DNA of 64,000 bases from VRUE01 sp963708115 (GTDB taxonomy: Bacteria; Actinomycetota; Thermoleophilia; Solirubrobacterales; 70-9): contig CAVPRX010000001.1 in NCBI GenBank assembly GCA_963708115.1, forward strand, positions 1,364,001-1,428,000. Direction: 5' to 3'. Made by a program: the position numbers and the translations under genes. This document shows positions 33,917 through 42,747 of the stretch, one piece after another. The notes under the pieces were generated by a model. It was not told the origin of the DNA. It saw only the letters and a list, made by a program, of their open reading frames with translations, and ran no database searches. The stretch's first letter is position 1. The number at the start of each line of letters is the position of its first letter.

Positions 33917-36484
33917 ATGGCCAAGACCAGCGAAGTTGCCGCGCCGGCGGCAGTTCCTTCAGGCGCCGATATCGATCGGGCGGCGGCGTTTGCCCGCGAG
34001 CCGCTGCTGCTCGACGGCGAGGGCCCCGAGGCGCTTGCCCCCGGTACCGCCCGTCGCCGCGCCCTCGACGCCGCGCTGAAGGAGCTCGACGAGGGCCGAG
34101 AGGAGCCCTCGATCCAGTGGCGCCGTGATTTCTCGCTGCTGCTCGGGCTGGAGCGGCTGCTCGCCGACGAGCCGCCGAAGCTGCGCGACGGCGCCGAACT
34201 CAACCCTCACCAGGTCGATGCGCTCTCCGGCACCCTGACCGAGCTGATGTCCGAGCAGCAGACGGCCGCCGCCAACGACGGCGAACCCGCCCCCGCCGAG
34301 GTTGCCGAGCCTGTCGCCGAGGGCAATGGCGCCTCGGCCGACGACGACGACGAGGAGGAGGACGAGGAGCCGGAGGATCTCGCGCCCGACGAGGAGCCCC
34401 AGGACTGGGAGGAAGAGCCGGCCGAGGACGAGGACGAGGAGGCCGTCGCCGAGGCCGCCGACGACCCCGGCGCCGCCCGCCGCTTCTGGTTCGAGCACGC
34501 GACCGGTGCCGGCAAGACCGTCGCCGCGGTCGGCTTCATCGACGCCACCCGCACCGGCGGCGTCCTCATCCTCACCCACCGCCGCAACTTGGTCGACCAG
34601 TTCATCGGCGAGATCTCCGACCGTGGCTACAAGGAGCGGTTGCGGCCGCCGCTGCTCGGCGACCGCGACGATCCCGACGGCCCGGTCACGGTCGAGACCT
34701 ACCAGTGGTTCGTCCGCAACCACAAGAAAGTCTCCGACGCCTACTCGATCGTGATCTGCGACGAGGCGCACACCGCCCTCGGCGAGAAAACCAGCGCCTG
34801 CATCCGCGCCTGGACCGGCCCCGTCTTCATCGGCATGACCGCGACCGGCGCCCTGATCGCCCGCCACGTCGCCGACCTCTTCCCGACCCAGACCTCGCGC
34901 TTCGACCTCGCCCAGGCGGCCCGCCGCGGCGTGATCGCGCCGCTGCGCTGCATGCGCATCCCGCCGGGCCCGGGGGTGCGGACGATCGCCAAGGTGCCGC
35001 TGCGCAAAGGCGAGGTCGACCAGGACTTCGACCAGGAGGAGCTGGCCGCGCTGCTCGATCAGGAGCCCTTCAACGTGGCGATCGCCGACCTCTACAAGAC
35101 GCGCTTCTCGAAGACGCCCGGCGTGCTCTACACGGCCGGCGTCCAGCACGCCAAGAACGTCGCCAAAGCGCTGCAGAACGCCGGCATCGTCGCCCGGGCG
35201 GTCTCCGGCGAGACGCCGAAGCGCGAACTGGCCGAGATCCTCGCCGCTTTCGAGCGCGGCGAGGTCGACGTGCTCTGCAACGCGATGCTGCTCGCCGAGG
35301 GCTGGAACTCGCCACGGGCGACGATCTGCATGCACCTGGCGCCGACCGCGTCGCGGCGGATCTACCAGCAGCGGGTCGGCCGCGTGACCCGGCGGGCGCC
35401 CGGCAAGGAGGCCGGCCTCGTCATCGACTTCGTCCACCCCGCGACGACCCACGACGAGACGATCGTCACCCTGCACAGCCTGCTCGACCGCGACGTCTAC
35501 CGCGGCGGCGCGATCGTCGTCGGCCCGGTGCGCCGCGGGCGCGGCCGGCGGGTGCGCGTCGAGCGCCGCATCGTCCCTGTCTCGGACGACTCCGAACGCC
35601 GCACCCAGGTGCTCGAACGGGAGCTGTGGCGGATCGCGGTCGAGAACCTCGACTACCCCGAGCAGCACGCCTGGGCTGCCTTGGCCGGCGCGCGGGTCAA
35701 CCCGCAGAACTGGCGCCGCGCCCGCTCGATGCTGCAGAACGACAAGACCAAAGAGCTGCGCCGCCGCTTCCTGCTCACCTGCGTGCAGCGCAACCGCAAC
35801 TCCCAGTTGCGGTTGAAAGCTCTGGCGGAGATCGCCGACCTGCGCGACGCCGACGCCTTCGACGACGCGATCGACATCGTCGGCACCTGGAGCCGCGACG
35901 ACAAGCGGGCGGGGACCAAAACTCTGCTGCAGGCGCTGGTCGACAAACGGATCGGCCGCCGCGACCAGGCTCAGGCATGGGTCTGGCGGCTCGCCTCCTA
36001 CACCCCGGAACTTCACGAAGAGTACGCCGTGCAGCGCTGGCCGGAGACGAAGCGGTTGCTCGGCCTGCTGGTCAACTCCTCCGGCCGGGCGCACGGGCGC
36101 AACGCCCGCCGCCTCGTCCACGCGGCGCGCAAACAGGACCGCCGTCTCTCGGTGTCATTGCTTGCCGGCGCCGTCTCGCACACCCCGGAAGGGGAGGAGG
36201 TGCTGCGCGGCGCACGGATGCGCATGGCCCGTAAACCCTCGGCGACCGCGCGCGAACTGCTGCGCAACTTCCCCAAAGGCGGCAAACGGCGTCGCAAACG
36301 CAAAAAGGGCAAAGGCGGCGCGGCGGGCGAGGGCGAGAACGGCGCGAAACCGGCCAAACAACGGGCTCGGCGGGCGAGGAAAAAAAGCAGCGGCGGGAAC
36401 GGCGCGGCGCCCGACTCAGAGCCGCAGGTGGACCTCGCCGGCGCCGAGGACGACGCGGTCGCCGCCGGCAGCGACGACGACTAG
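33917..36484 (+). CDS. DEAD/DEAH-type superfamily 2 helicase with acidic insertion and basic tail
   Basis: 855 residues. Residues 95-103 hold a Q-like LNPHQVDAL; an unusually acidic stretch (about 120-186) precedes Walker A, ATGAGKT (about 196-202). Motif II is ICDEAH, motif III is GMTATG, and motif VI is QQRVGRVTRR. The C-terminal third is helical without a recognised domain and ends in a Lys/Arg tract (KRRRKRKKGKGG) followed by an acidic end. The motif set resembles type III restriction/RecG-like or RNA helicases used by Solirubrobacterales; no methylase or endonuclease is nearby, so a restriction role is not supported. The last 69 bp overlap birA on the other strand. Confidence 0.85.
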   Translation: MAKTSEVAAPAAVPSGADIDRAAAFAREPLLLDGEGPEALAPGTARRRALDAALKELDEGREEPSIQWRRDFSLLLGLERLLADEPPKLRDGAELNPHQVDALSGTLTELMSEQQTAAANDGEPAPAEVAEPVAEGNGASADDDDEEEDEEPEDLAPDEEPQDWEEEPAEDEDEEAVAEAADDPGAARRFWFEHATGAGKTVAAVGFIDATRTGGVLILTHRRNLVDQFIGEISDRGYKERLRPPLLGDRDDPDGPVTVETYQWFVRNHKKVSDAYSIVICDEAHTALGEKTSACIRAWTGPVFIGMTATGALIARHVADLFPTQTSRFDLAQAARRGVIAPLRCMRIPPGPGVRTIAKVPLRKGEVDQDFDQEELAALLDQEPFNVAIADLYKTRFSKTPGVLYTAGVQHAKNVAKALQNAGIVARAVSGETPKRELAEILAAFERGEVDVLCNAMLLAEGWNSPRATICMHLAPTASRRIYQQRVGRVTRRAPGKEAGLVIDFVHPATTHDETIVTLHSLLDRDVYRGGAIVVGPVRRGRGRRVRVERRIVPVSDDSERRTQVLERELWRIAVENLDYPEQHAWAALAGARVNPQNWRRARSMLQNDKTKELRRRFLLTCVQRNRNSQLRLKALAEIADLRDADAFDDAIDIVGTWSRDDKRAGTKTLLQALVDKRIGRRDQAQAWVWRLASYTPELHEEYAVQRWPETKRLLGLLVNSSGRAHGRNARRLVHAARKQDRRLSVSLLAGAVSHTPEGEEVLRGARMRMARKPSATARELLRNFPKGGKRRRKRKKGKGGAAGEGENGAKPAKQRARRARKKSSGGNGAAPDSEPQVDLAGAEDDAVAAGSDDD

Positions 36485-37264
36485 ATCGCCCGAGTCCTCG
36501 ATCCCGTCGGCGACGCCGTTGCCGCCGTTCCAGGAGACCTCGCGGCCGCGCAGCGCGTCGCGCGAGCGCCACTCGGCCAGCGTCTCCTGCCGATTGGCAG
36601 TGACCCAGTGGTCGAGGTGACGGTTCAGGGCTCCTGCCGCAATGAGGGGACTCGAGGGGAGGTCTTGGGAGGTGCCTAGATTCGCTTCGCTGACGCTCCG
36701 CTCATGATGTTGGTGTCGCTTCGCGACTGGAATCTCTCGCCGGTGCGCCGCTTCGCGAGGCACTCCCAAGACCTCCCCTCGAGTCCCCGCGCTCGGGTCG
36801 AAGAGCGAGACTGCCGTTTCACGGAGGTCGGGAGGAAACTCGCTCGTGGAGATTGAGAGATTTAGGCCTATGCCGATCACCGCCCAGCTGTCTTGTGGCT
36901 TCGCCTCGATGAGTACCCCGGCGAGCTTGCGGCCTTCGAGCCAGATGTCGTTCGGCCACTTGACTTGGCACTCGATTCCGGGCGCCAGCTCTTCAGCTGC
37001 GTCACAGACGGCGAGCGGGGCGGCTAGCGGTAGCAGCAGGTGGCGCTTGTCGAGGGGGCGCAGGATCGCCGAGTAGAGGAGAGCTTTGCCGGGCGGCGCG
37101 GTCCAGGTTCGGCCCTGGCGGCCGCGGCCGGCGGTCTGCTCGGCTGCGGTGACGACAGTGCCGTGCGGAGCGCCGGCCTCGACCAGCTCACGGGCGCGAG
37201 CGTTGGTCGAGTCGGTAAGGCGGTAGTGGCGGTGCGGGGCGCCGAAGCTGACCGCGGTCGTCAT
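36416..37264 (-). CDS. birA: Biotin-[acetyl-CoA-carboxylase] ligase with palindromic insertion
   Basis: 282 residues, catalytic and C-terminal domains only (no N-terminal DNA-binding wing). Motifs: the biotin-AMP loop GRGRQGRTW, KWPNDIWLEGRKLAGVLIE, and GIGLNLS. The C-terminal SH3-like domain ends in GDRVVLGAGEVHL. Between FPPDLRETAVSLFDP and ALNRHLDHW there are about 45 residues encoded by a family 1 palindrome (36646-36788), kept in frame. The place is a surface loop before the C-terminal domain, so the enzyme may tolerate it. Start ATG 37264 is inside a second palindrome (family 2 copy B). The gene converges on and overlaps the helicase gene. Confidence 0.92.
   Translation of the reverse strand: MTTAVSFGAPHRHYRLTDSTNARARELVEAGAPHGTVVTAAEQTAGRGRQGRTWTAPPGKALLYSAILRPLDKRHLLLPLAAPLAVCDAAEELAPGIECQVKWPNDIWLEGRKLAGVLIEAKPQDSWAVIGIGLNLSISTSEFPPDLRETAVSLFDPSAGTRGEVLGVPREAAHRREIPVAKRHQHHERSVSEANLGTSQDLPSSPLIAAGALNRHLDHWVTANRQETLAEWRSRDALRGREVSWNGGNGVADGIEDSGDLVVVAAGGDRVVLGAGEVHLRL
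36646..36788. repeat. Family 1 palindromic element, copy 2, in frame inside birA
   Basis: Arms 36646-36677 and 36758-36788 pair over about 31 bp with a single extra G. The 80-bp loop holds GATGTTGG, a small TCGCTTCGCGA hairpin, TCTCTCGCCGGTGCGCC and GCTTCGCGAGGCACT. The arm sequence (GGAGGTCTTGGGAG core) is shared with copy 3 only. Translated on the birA strand it gives GVPREAAHRREIPVAKRHQ. Confidence 0.95.
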
Positions 37265-37300
37265 TTCAACCGCATAGCGGTAGAAAAGGCGACCGCGGTC
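37250..37300. repeat. Palindromic element, family 2 copy B
   Basis: Perfect 11-bp outer arms (37250-37260 and 37290-37300) and inner ACCGC-ATA-GCGGT. It lies between the end of the cobA/hemD gene and the start of birA and contains the birA start codon and the cobA/hemD stop. It could act as a terminator or as an mRNA end stabiliser. Confidence 0.85.
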
Positions 37301-38804
37301 ATGGGCTTGCGTCGGCGAGCAGGGCCTCGACCAGGCCGTCGATGTCGTGGCGCTCGGCTTCGACGGCGACCTCGAGGCCTGCGTCGCGCGCCGCCTCGCT
37401 GGTTACAGGACCGATCGAGACGATGCGGGCGCCGGCGGGGAAGCGCTCGCCGAGCGCCTCGGTCAGGTTGCGCACCGTCGAGGAGGAGGTGAAGGTGATG
37501 TAGTCGGCGGCCTGCGCGGCCTCGACCGCCGCCGGGTCAGGCGACTCGCGCACAGTCTCGTAGAGGGCGACGACGTCGACCTGCGCGCCGCGGTCGCCGA
37601 GCCATTCCGGGATCACGTCGCGCGCATCGGCCGCGCGGGCGACGAGCACTCGCTTGCCCTCGACCTCGACCGTCTGCAGCGACTCGACCAGCGACTCGGC
37701 GACGAAGCGCTCGGGGACGATGTCCGCGACGACCCCCCGTTTGGCCAGGGCGCTCGCGGTTCCCGGCCCGATCGCGGCGATGGTCATTCCGGCGAGCGAG
37801 CGCGTATCGAGGCCGGCCTTGTCCATCGCCTTGAAGAGGAGCCGCACGCCGTTGGGGCTGGTCAGGCAGAGCAGCGAATACCCGGCGATTCGCTCGACGG
37901 CATTTCGTACCTCGTCACTCTCGATCGTCGGCTCGATCCGGATCGCCGGCAGCTCGACGACCTCTGCGCCGAGGGCGCGCAGGGTTGCGGCAAGGCCGCT
38001 GGCCTGGGCCCGGGCGCGGGTGACGACGATGCGGCGGCCGTGCAGCGGGCGGCGCTCGAGCCAGGCGAGCGTCTCGCGTCGGCCGACCACGGAGCCGATG
38101 ACGATCAGCGCCGGCGCGCCGATTCCCTCGCGCTCGACCGCCTCGGCCAGCGTCCCCAAGGTTGCGACAACGGTGCGCTGCGCTTCCGTCGTGCCGCGCT
38201 CGACCGCAGCGGCGGGCTCGTCGGCATCGCGACCCGCGGCAATCAGCGCGGCGGCGTTGTCGCCCAGCCGTTTCACCCCCATGTAGAAGACGAGGGTGCC
38301 GGGGAAACGCGCCAGCGCCTCCCAGTCAAGAGCCGTCTCCGGCTTCTCCGGATCCTCGTGACCGGTGACGAAGGCGACCGCCGAGGCGTCATCACGGTGG
38401 GTCACCGGAATGCCGGCGTAGGCGCTTGCCGCCACGCCTGCGGTGACACCGGGCACCACCTCGAACTCGACCCCGGCCTCACGCAGCGCTTCTCCCTCCT
38501 CGCCGCCGCGACCGAAGACGAACGGGTCGCCGCCCTTCAGCCGCAAGACGCTCTTGCCCGCTCGCGCCGCTTCGATCAGCTTCTCGCCGATCTCGTCCTG
38601 GGGGACGGAGGGCTTGCCGGGCGCCTTGCCGACGTAGACCAGCTCGGCGTCCTCGCGGGCGCCGGCGAGCGCCCCCGGTGGGATCAGGCGGTCGTGGTAG
38701 ATCGCGTCGGCCGAGGCGATCAGCTCCAGCGAGCGGGCCGTCATCAGGCCGGGATCGCCGGGACCGGCGCCGACGAGGTAGACGACACCCGCTCGCGCGC
38801 TCAC
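37299..38804 (-). CDS. cobA/hemD: Fused uroporphyrinogen-III C-methyltransferase and uroporphyrinogen-III synthase
   Basis: 501 residues. The N-terminal half is a SUMT: VYLVGAGPGDPGLMT, RLKGGDPFVFGRGGEE and VVPGVTAG. The C-terminal half (from about 255) is HemD: RIVVTRARAQASGLAATLRALGAEV, LLCLTSPNGVRLLF and FTSSSTVRNL. The fusion makes and methylates uroporphyrinogen III, toward haem, sirohaem or cobalamin; such fusions are usual in actinobacteria. It follows hemC in the same operon, so the pathway order is hemA-hemC-hemD. Confidence 0.95.
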   Translation of the reverse strand: MSARAGVVYLVGAGPGDPGLMTARSLELIASADAIYHDRLIPPGALAGAREDAELVYVGKAPGKPSVPQDEIGEKLIEAARAGKSVLRLKGGDPFVFGRGGEEGEALREAGVEFEVVPGVTAGVAASAYAGIPVTHRDDASAVAFVTGHEDPEKPETALDWEALARFPGTLVFYMGVKRLGDNAAALIAAGRDADEPAAAVERGTTEAQRTVVATLGTLAEAVEREGIGAPALIVIGSVVGRRETLAWLERRPLHGRRIVVTRARAQASGLAATLRALGAEVVELPAIRIEPTIESDEVRNAVERIAGYSLLCLTSPNGVRLLFKAMDKAGLDTRSLAGMTIAAIGPGTASALAKRGVVADIVPERFVAESLVESLQTVEVEGKRVLVARAADARDVIPEWLGDRGAQVDVVALYETVRESPDPAAVEAAQAADYITFTSSSTVRNLTEALGERFPAGARIVSIGPVTSEAARDAGLEVAVEAERHDIDGLVEALLADASP

Positions 38805-38858
38805 GCCCCAACTCCCGAGGGGGTGTCTGAGCTCAGGGGGGCTATATGACTCGTAAGC

Positions 38859-39740
38859 TCAGACACGCCCACTGCTCCAAGTCTCCGCGCGGTCGAGGAT
38901 GTCTCGGGCGCCGGCGCTGAGCAGGCGCTCGGCCAGGAGCGCTCCGGCCGCGGCGGGCTCCTGCGCTTCGCCCTCGACCCGGTCGCGGATCCACTCGCTG
39001 CCGTCGGGCAGGCCGACGAAGGCCTCGATCGTCAACCGTGTGTCTTCGACCTGGGCGTGGACCCCGATCGGCGTGGCGCAGGTCGCATCGAGCAGGGCGA
39101 CCACGGCGCGCTCCGCGGTCAGCTCACGAAGGGCCGTCTCGTCGCCGACAGCCGCGGCAGCTTCGACTGCGTCGGCGTCGTCCCCTCGCACCTGCAGGAC
39201 CAGCGCACCCTGGCCGGCTGCCGGAATCATCGTCTCGCCCGGCAGTGCGAAGGAGACCTCGTTCTCGCGCCCCAATCGCTTGAGGCCGGCCGCGGCAAGC
39301 ACGATCCCGTCGAGATCGCCCTCAGCGAGCTTGCGCAGTCGCGTGTCGACGTTGCCGTGCAGCTCGCTCACCTCGAGATCAGGCCGGGCGGCGAGCAGCT
39401 GCGCGCGCCGGCGAAGGCTGGCCGTTCCCACCCTGGCACCCTCGGGGACCCCGTCGAGCGAGTCGGCCACGCCGATCCACACGTCACCCGGATCCTCTCG
39501 CCGCGGCACCGAAGCGATCGTCAGCCCATCCGGCATCTCAGCTGGCAAGTCCTTTGCGGAGTGCACCCCGATCTCCGCTTCACCCTCCAGCAGCGCCCGC
39601 TCGACCCCGCGCACGAAGCGCGCCTTGTCGCCGGGCTCGCCGTCGGAGGACGACTCGACCAGCTCCGCACCGCCCAGCAGCTCCGCGACCTGGCCGGCCT
39701 GAGCCAGCGCAAGTGCACTGCCGCGGGTGGCGATCCGCAT
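38859..39740 (-). CDS. hemC: Hydroxymethylbilane synthase (porphobilinogen deaminase)
   Basis: Polymerises four porphobilinogens into hydroxymethylbilane. 293 residues. Motifs: MRIATRGSALALAQAGQV, VHSAKDLPAEMPDGL, GTASLRRRAQLL, ELHGNVDTRLRKL, and the dipyrromethane cofactor Cys in DATCATPIGVHA. Start ATG 39740; an alternative TTG at 39746 would overlap the hemA stop. Third gene from the operon's 3' end. Confidence 0.96.
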   Translation of the reverse strand: MRIATRGSALALAQAGQVAELLGGAELVESSSDGEPGDKARFVRGVERALLEGEAEIGVHSAKDLPAEMPDGLTIASVPRREDPGDVWIGVADSLDGVPEGARVGTASLRRRAQLLAARPDLEVSELHGNVDTRLRKLAEGDLDGIVLAAAGLKRLGRENEVSFALPGETMIPAAGQGALVLQVRGDDADAVEAAAAVGDETALRELTAERAVVALLDATCATPIGVHAQVEDTRLTIEAFVGLPDGSEWIRDRVEGEAQEPAAAGALLAERLLSAGARDILDRAETWSSGRV

Positions 39741-39742
39741 CG

Positions 39743-41074
39743 TCAACTGCTCTGGCGGCGGCGCAGCTCCGTCACGTTCGATCCGCTCTCGCCCTCCGGC
39801 TCGGTCTCCGCGTCCAGCCCGAACAGCTCACGCAGGGCGCTGACGTACGCGTAGGCATCGTCGCTGCCGGCGGAGCGCTTCATCCTCAGGGTCGGCTCGT
39901 GCAGGAGACGTGAGGCGATCGCCTTTGCCATCGCCGTGAGCCGTTCGCGGTCGGCCTCGCCGAGGCTCTCCCAGCGGCCGTCGTTCTCGGCCAGCACGCG
40001 GGTGACGATCTCGTCGGCGCGCTCGCGCAGCGAGGCGATCGTCGGCACGACCTCCAAGGAGGCGAGCCAGCGCTCGAAGCGGTCGAGCTCGGCGGCGAGG
40101 ATCGGCTCCGCGCGCTTCGCCTCGCCCTCGCGGCCGCTGGCGTTGCGCTCGACGATCTTCTGCACGTCGTCGATGTCGTAGAGGCTGACCCCACCGACCT
40201 CGCGGCACTCGGGTTCGATGTCGCGCGGCACCGCGATGTCGACCAGGAGCAGCGGCCGTCCAGAACGTGTCTCCATCACCTGGGCGAGGCCGTCGCGCTC
40301 GACGATGTGGTGGGGGGAGTTGGTCGCGGAGACGACGATGTCGGCGGCCTGCAGCTGCTCGGGAAGGTCCTCGAAGCGGACCGCCTCTCCGTGGAAGCGT
40401 TGGGCCAGGCCGATCGCCCGGTCGTAGTGGCGGTTGGCGACGAAGACGCCCGCGGCGCCGCGCGACACCAGGGCCTTGGCGACCAGCTCCGCCGTCTCGC
40501 CGGCGCCGATCACGAGCACCCGCTTCTCGCCTAGGTCGCCGAGCGTGCGCCGTGCCAGCTCGACCGCGACCGACGGGATCGAGACGCCCTTCTCGCCGAC
40601 GGCGGTCTCCTCGCGAACCCGGCCGCCGGCGGCGAGGGCGCCGCGGAAGAGGCGGTTGAGGATCGGCCCGGTGGCGCCCTCGACGAGCGCCAGCTCGTAG
40701 GCGCGTTTGACCTGGCCCTGGATCTCGGCCTCGCCGACGATCATCGAGTCGAGCCCGGCCGTGACCCTGAAGAGGTGCCGGGCGGCATCGCCGGAGCGCA
40801 GCGAGTAGAGGTGGCCGAGCAGCTCGGTCGGGCGGATCTCCGCCTGTCGGGTCAGCACGCCCAGCGCCGTCGACTCGGCTTCGACCGTGTCGGAGACGAT
40901 CAGGTAGAGCTCGGTCCGGTTGCAGGTCGATATTGCCGCCGCCTCGTGGATGCCCTCGACCGCGGTCAGCTCGTGCAGGGCGCCGACCGCGCGGCCCTCG
41001 GTCAGCGAGAGCCGCTCGCGCAGGTCGAGCGGCGCCGTCTTATGGGAGACGCCGAGGGCGAGAAGCTCAGACAT
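39743..41074 (-). CDS. hemA: Glutamyl-tRNA reductase
   Basis: First step of C5-pathway haem synthesis. 443 residues. The catalytic Cys is in AISTCNRTELYL; GVSHKTAPLDLRERL opens the protein, and the NADPH-binding domain is VLVIGAGETAELVAKAL. The C-terminal dimerisation helix bundle is present. The start overlaps the end of the ccmD-like gene by 8 bp. Confidence 0.97.
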   Translation of the reverse strand: MSELLALGVSHKTAPLDLRERLSLTEGRAVGALHELTAVEGIHEAAAISTCNRTELYLIVSDTVEAESTALGVLTRQAEIRPTELLGHLYSLRSGDAARHLFRVTAGLDSMIVGEAEIQGQVKRAYELALVEGATGPILNRLFRGALAAGGRVREETAVGEKGVSIPSVAVELARRTLGDLGEKRVLVIGAGETAELVAKALVSRGAAGVFVANRHYDRAIGLAQRFHGEAVRFEDLPEQLQAADIVVSATNSPHHIVERDGLAQVMETRSGRPLLLVDIAVPRDIEPECREVGGVSLYDIDDVQKIVERNASGREGEAKRAEPILAAELDRFERWLASLEVVPTIASLRERADEIVTRVLAENDGRWESLGEADRERLTAMAKAIASRLLHEPTLRMKRSAGSDDAYAYVSALRELFGLDAETEPEGESGSNVTELRRRQSS

Positions 41075-41288
41075 CGGCGCTCACCCGCTCCCGATCTTGC
41101 TCCTCGTTGCGCGTCTCGGCAAATCTCGCCAGCTCGCCGAGCTCGCGCTCGATCCGCTGCAGTTTGGCCGCCATGATCGCCACGTAGAGGACGATCAGGG
41201 CGAGGAAGACGATGTAGGCGCCGGCGACGTACTTGCCGGCCTCGTCGAGCGGCAGCGCCGGGGTCGCGGCGAGGAGCAGGGAGAGCAC
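41067..41288 (-). CDS. ccmD: CcmD-like small haem-exporter subunit
   Basis: 73 residues: one membrane helix after GKYVAGAYIVFLALIVLYV, then a basic helix (MAAKLQRIERELGELARF) as in CcmD, which links the CcmABC haem exporter to CcmE. The GTG start overlaps the ccmC stop (TAGTG). Other starts are not available in this frame. No ccmE is seen in the window. Confidence 0.8.
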   Translation of the reverse strand: MLSLLLAATPALPLDEAGKYVAGAYIVFLALIVLYVAIMAAKLQRIERELGELARFAETRNEEQDRERVSADV

Positions 41289-42040
41289 TAGCTGACCTCC
41301 GGGGCGACTCGCGAGCGCCCGCCCGGAGCCGGCGCGTCGAGCGCGCGGCGCAGTCGCTTCAGCTGCCCGGAGGCGCTCTTCGCGGTCAGCTCGAACTTGA
41401 CCAGGGTCACCCAGAGCAGGCCGATTGCCAGCAGGCTTACGAGGAAGGTCAGCATCATCGAGCTGGGCAGCCCGCCGTTGGCGGTGCCGAAGGTGCGCGG
41501 GTGGACGAGGCTCTGCGCCATCCGCACGGCCATGAAGTTGAGCGGCACGAAAGCGCCGGCCGTGATCGCGAAGACCGAGGCGTAGCGCGCCTGCTGGTCG
41601 CGGTCCTCGATCGCGTAGCGGAACGGGTAGTAGGTCGCGTACATCAGGAAGACGATCAGGAAGCTGACCAGCGTCGGCTCGTCCCAGACCCACCAGTGCC
41701 CCCAGGAGGCCTTGGCCCAGATCGAGCCGGTGATCAGCACCGCGACGCCGAAGATCACCGACATGTGGATCGAGACGTAGGAATAGGCGTCCCAGCGCGA
41801 GTTGCCGCTGCGCAGGTGCGCGATCGCGAAGAGGCCGCCGATCACGAACCCGACCAGCGCCACGATCGCCAGCGGCACGTGCAGGTAGAAGATCTTCTGG
41901 ATGAAGCCCTGGTCGGCGTCGAGCGGCGCGTAGAAGAAGACCAGCGAGAACGACGCGACGATTGCCGCGACGGTTGCGATCGAGAGTGGTCTCAGGCCTT
42001 TGCCGTACATGCGTCTGCGCGGTAGAGGTTTGATTCGCAT
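41288..42040 (-). CDS. ccmC: Cytochrome c biogenesis protein CcmC
   Basis: 250 residues, six membrane helices. The haem-handling WWD-type loop reads WGHWWVWDEPTLVSF, with conserved His in YLHVPLAI and LVHPRTFG. In E. coli CcmC presents haem to CcmE. An internal ATG at 42010 (MYGKGLRPL) is equally possible as start; the first ten residues are encoded partly by a family 2 palindrome. Confidence 0.93.
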   Translation of the reverse strand: MRIKPLPRRRMYGKGLRPLSIATVAAIVASFSLVFFYAPLDADQGFIQKIFYLHVPLAIVALVGFVIGGLFAIAHLRSGNSRWDAYSYVSIHMSVIFGVAVLITGSIWAKASWGHWWVWDEPTLVSFLIVFLMYATYYPFRYAIEDRDQQARYASVFAITAGAFVPLNFMAVRMAQSLVHPRTFGTANGGLPSSMMLTFLVSLLAIGLLWVTLVKFELTAKSASGQLKRLRRALDAPAPGGRSRVAPEVS

Positions 42041-42063
42041 AGCGGTCGAAAGCTCGACCGCGC
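42017..42063. repeat. Palindromic element, family 2 copy C
   Basis: Outer arms GCGCGGT (42017-42023) and ACCGCGC (42057-42063) enclose TTCGCATAGCGGTCGAAAG, alignable with copy B. It sits in the short ccmB-ccmC junction and includes the upstream ccmC start. The inner palindrome is weaker than in A and B. Confidence 0.7.
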
Positions 42064-42066
42064 GCC

Positions 42067-42747
42067 TCAGTCCTCCAGCAGGAAGTCGAACACCGCGTAT
42101 CCGACCAGGAGGAAGATCAAATCGTATAGGCCGAGCGTCGCCAGCCAGGTGCCGAAGCGGTGGTAACCGGGACCGCCCACGGCCAGTAGCGGCTCGATCG
42201 CGCCGGTGGCGGCGATCGAGAGCGGCACGACGAGGGGCAGCAGGACCAGCGGGGCGAGCAGGTCGCGGGCGCGCGAGTTGACCGCCATCGAGGAGATCAG
42301 CGTGCCGGTCGCGGCGAGCCCGAGGTCGGCCAGTAGGAGGACGAGGGCAAGCGGCGGCAGCGCTGCGGCCGAGTCGAGGAAGAAGACGGCGAAGACGGGG
42401 ACGACGACCAGCTCCAGCGCCAGCAGGTAGACGAGCAGCGCCGACGCCTTGGCGGCGAAGAGGGCGCTGCGGTCGATTGGGGCGAGGCGGATCGCGTCGA
42501 AGCCACCCTCCTCGCGCTCGCTGACGAAGAGGCGGTTGATGCCGAGGATCGCGGCGAAGAGCACGGTCACCCAGAGCACCCCGGCGGCGAGGCTGCCGGA
42601 GAGGCTGGTGCGGTCGAGGCCGAAGCGGAAGATGACGAAGGTAGTGACCGCGAACAGCGCCATCGCCGGCAGCGACTGCAGGGTGCGCAGCTCGGCCCGC
42701 AGGTCCTTGCCGAGGATCGCCGCGAAGGCGAGGCGGGAGGGGGTCAT
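42067..42747 (-). CDS. ccmB: Haem exporter membrane subunit CcmB
   Basis: 226 residues, six hydrophobic helices, with the CcmB pattern LGKDLRAELRTLQSLPAMALFAV and the loop FVSEREEGGFDAIRLAPIDRSALFAAK. It pairs with the ATPase CcmA encoded directly upstream with a 4-nt overlap. Confidence 0.93.
   Translation of the reverse strand: MTPSRLAFAAILGKDLRAELRTLQSLPAMALFAVTTFVIFRFGLDRTSLSGSLAAGVLWVTVLFAAILGINRLFVSEREEGGFDAIRLAPIDRSALFAAKASALLVYLLALELVVVPVFAVFFLDSAAALPPLALVLLLADLGLAATGTLISSMAVNSRARDLLAPLVLLPLVVPLSIAATGAIEPLLAVGGPGYHRFGTWLATLGLYDLIFLLVGYAVFDFLLED

Noticed and set aside
33959..36121. 720-residue ORF opposite the helicase
   Set aside because: Composition is a high-GC antisense shadow; the helicase frame has complete motifs.
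33917..36484. Restriction-modification system around the helicase
   Set aside because: Neighbours are TlpA, NfeD and birA; no methylase, nuclease or specificity subunit.
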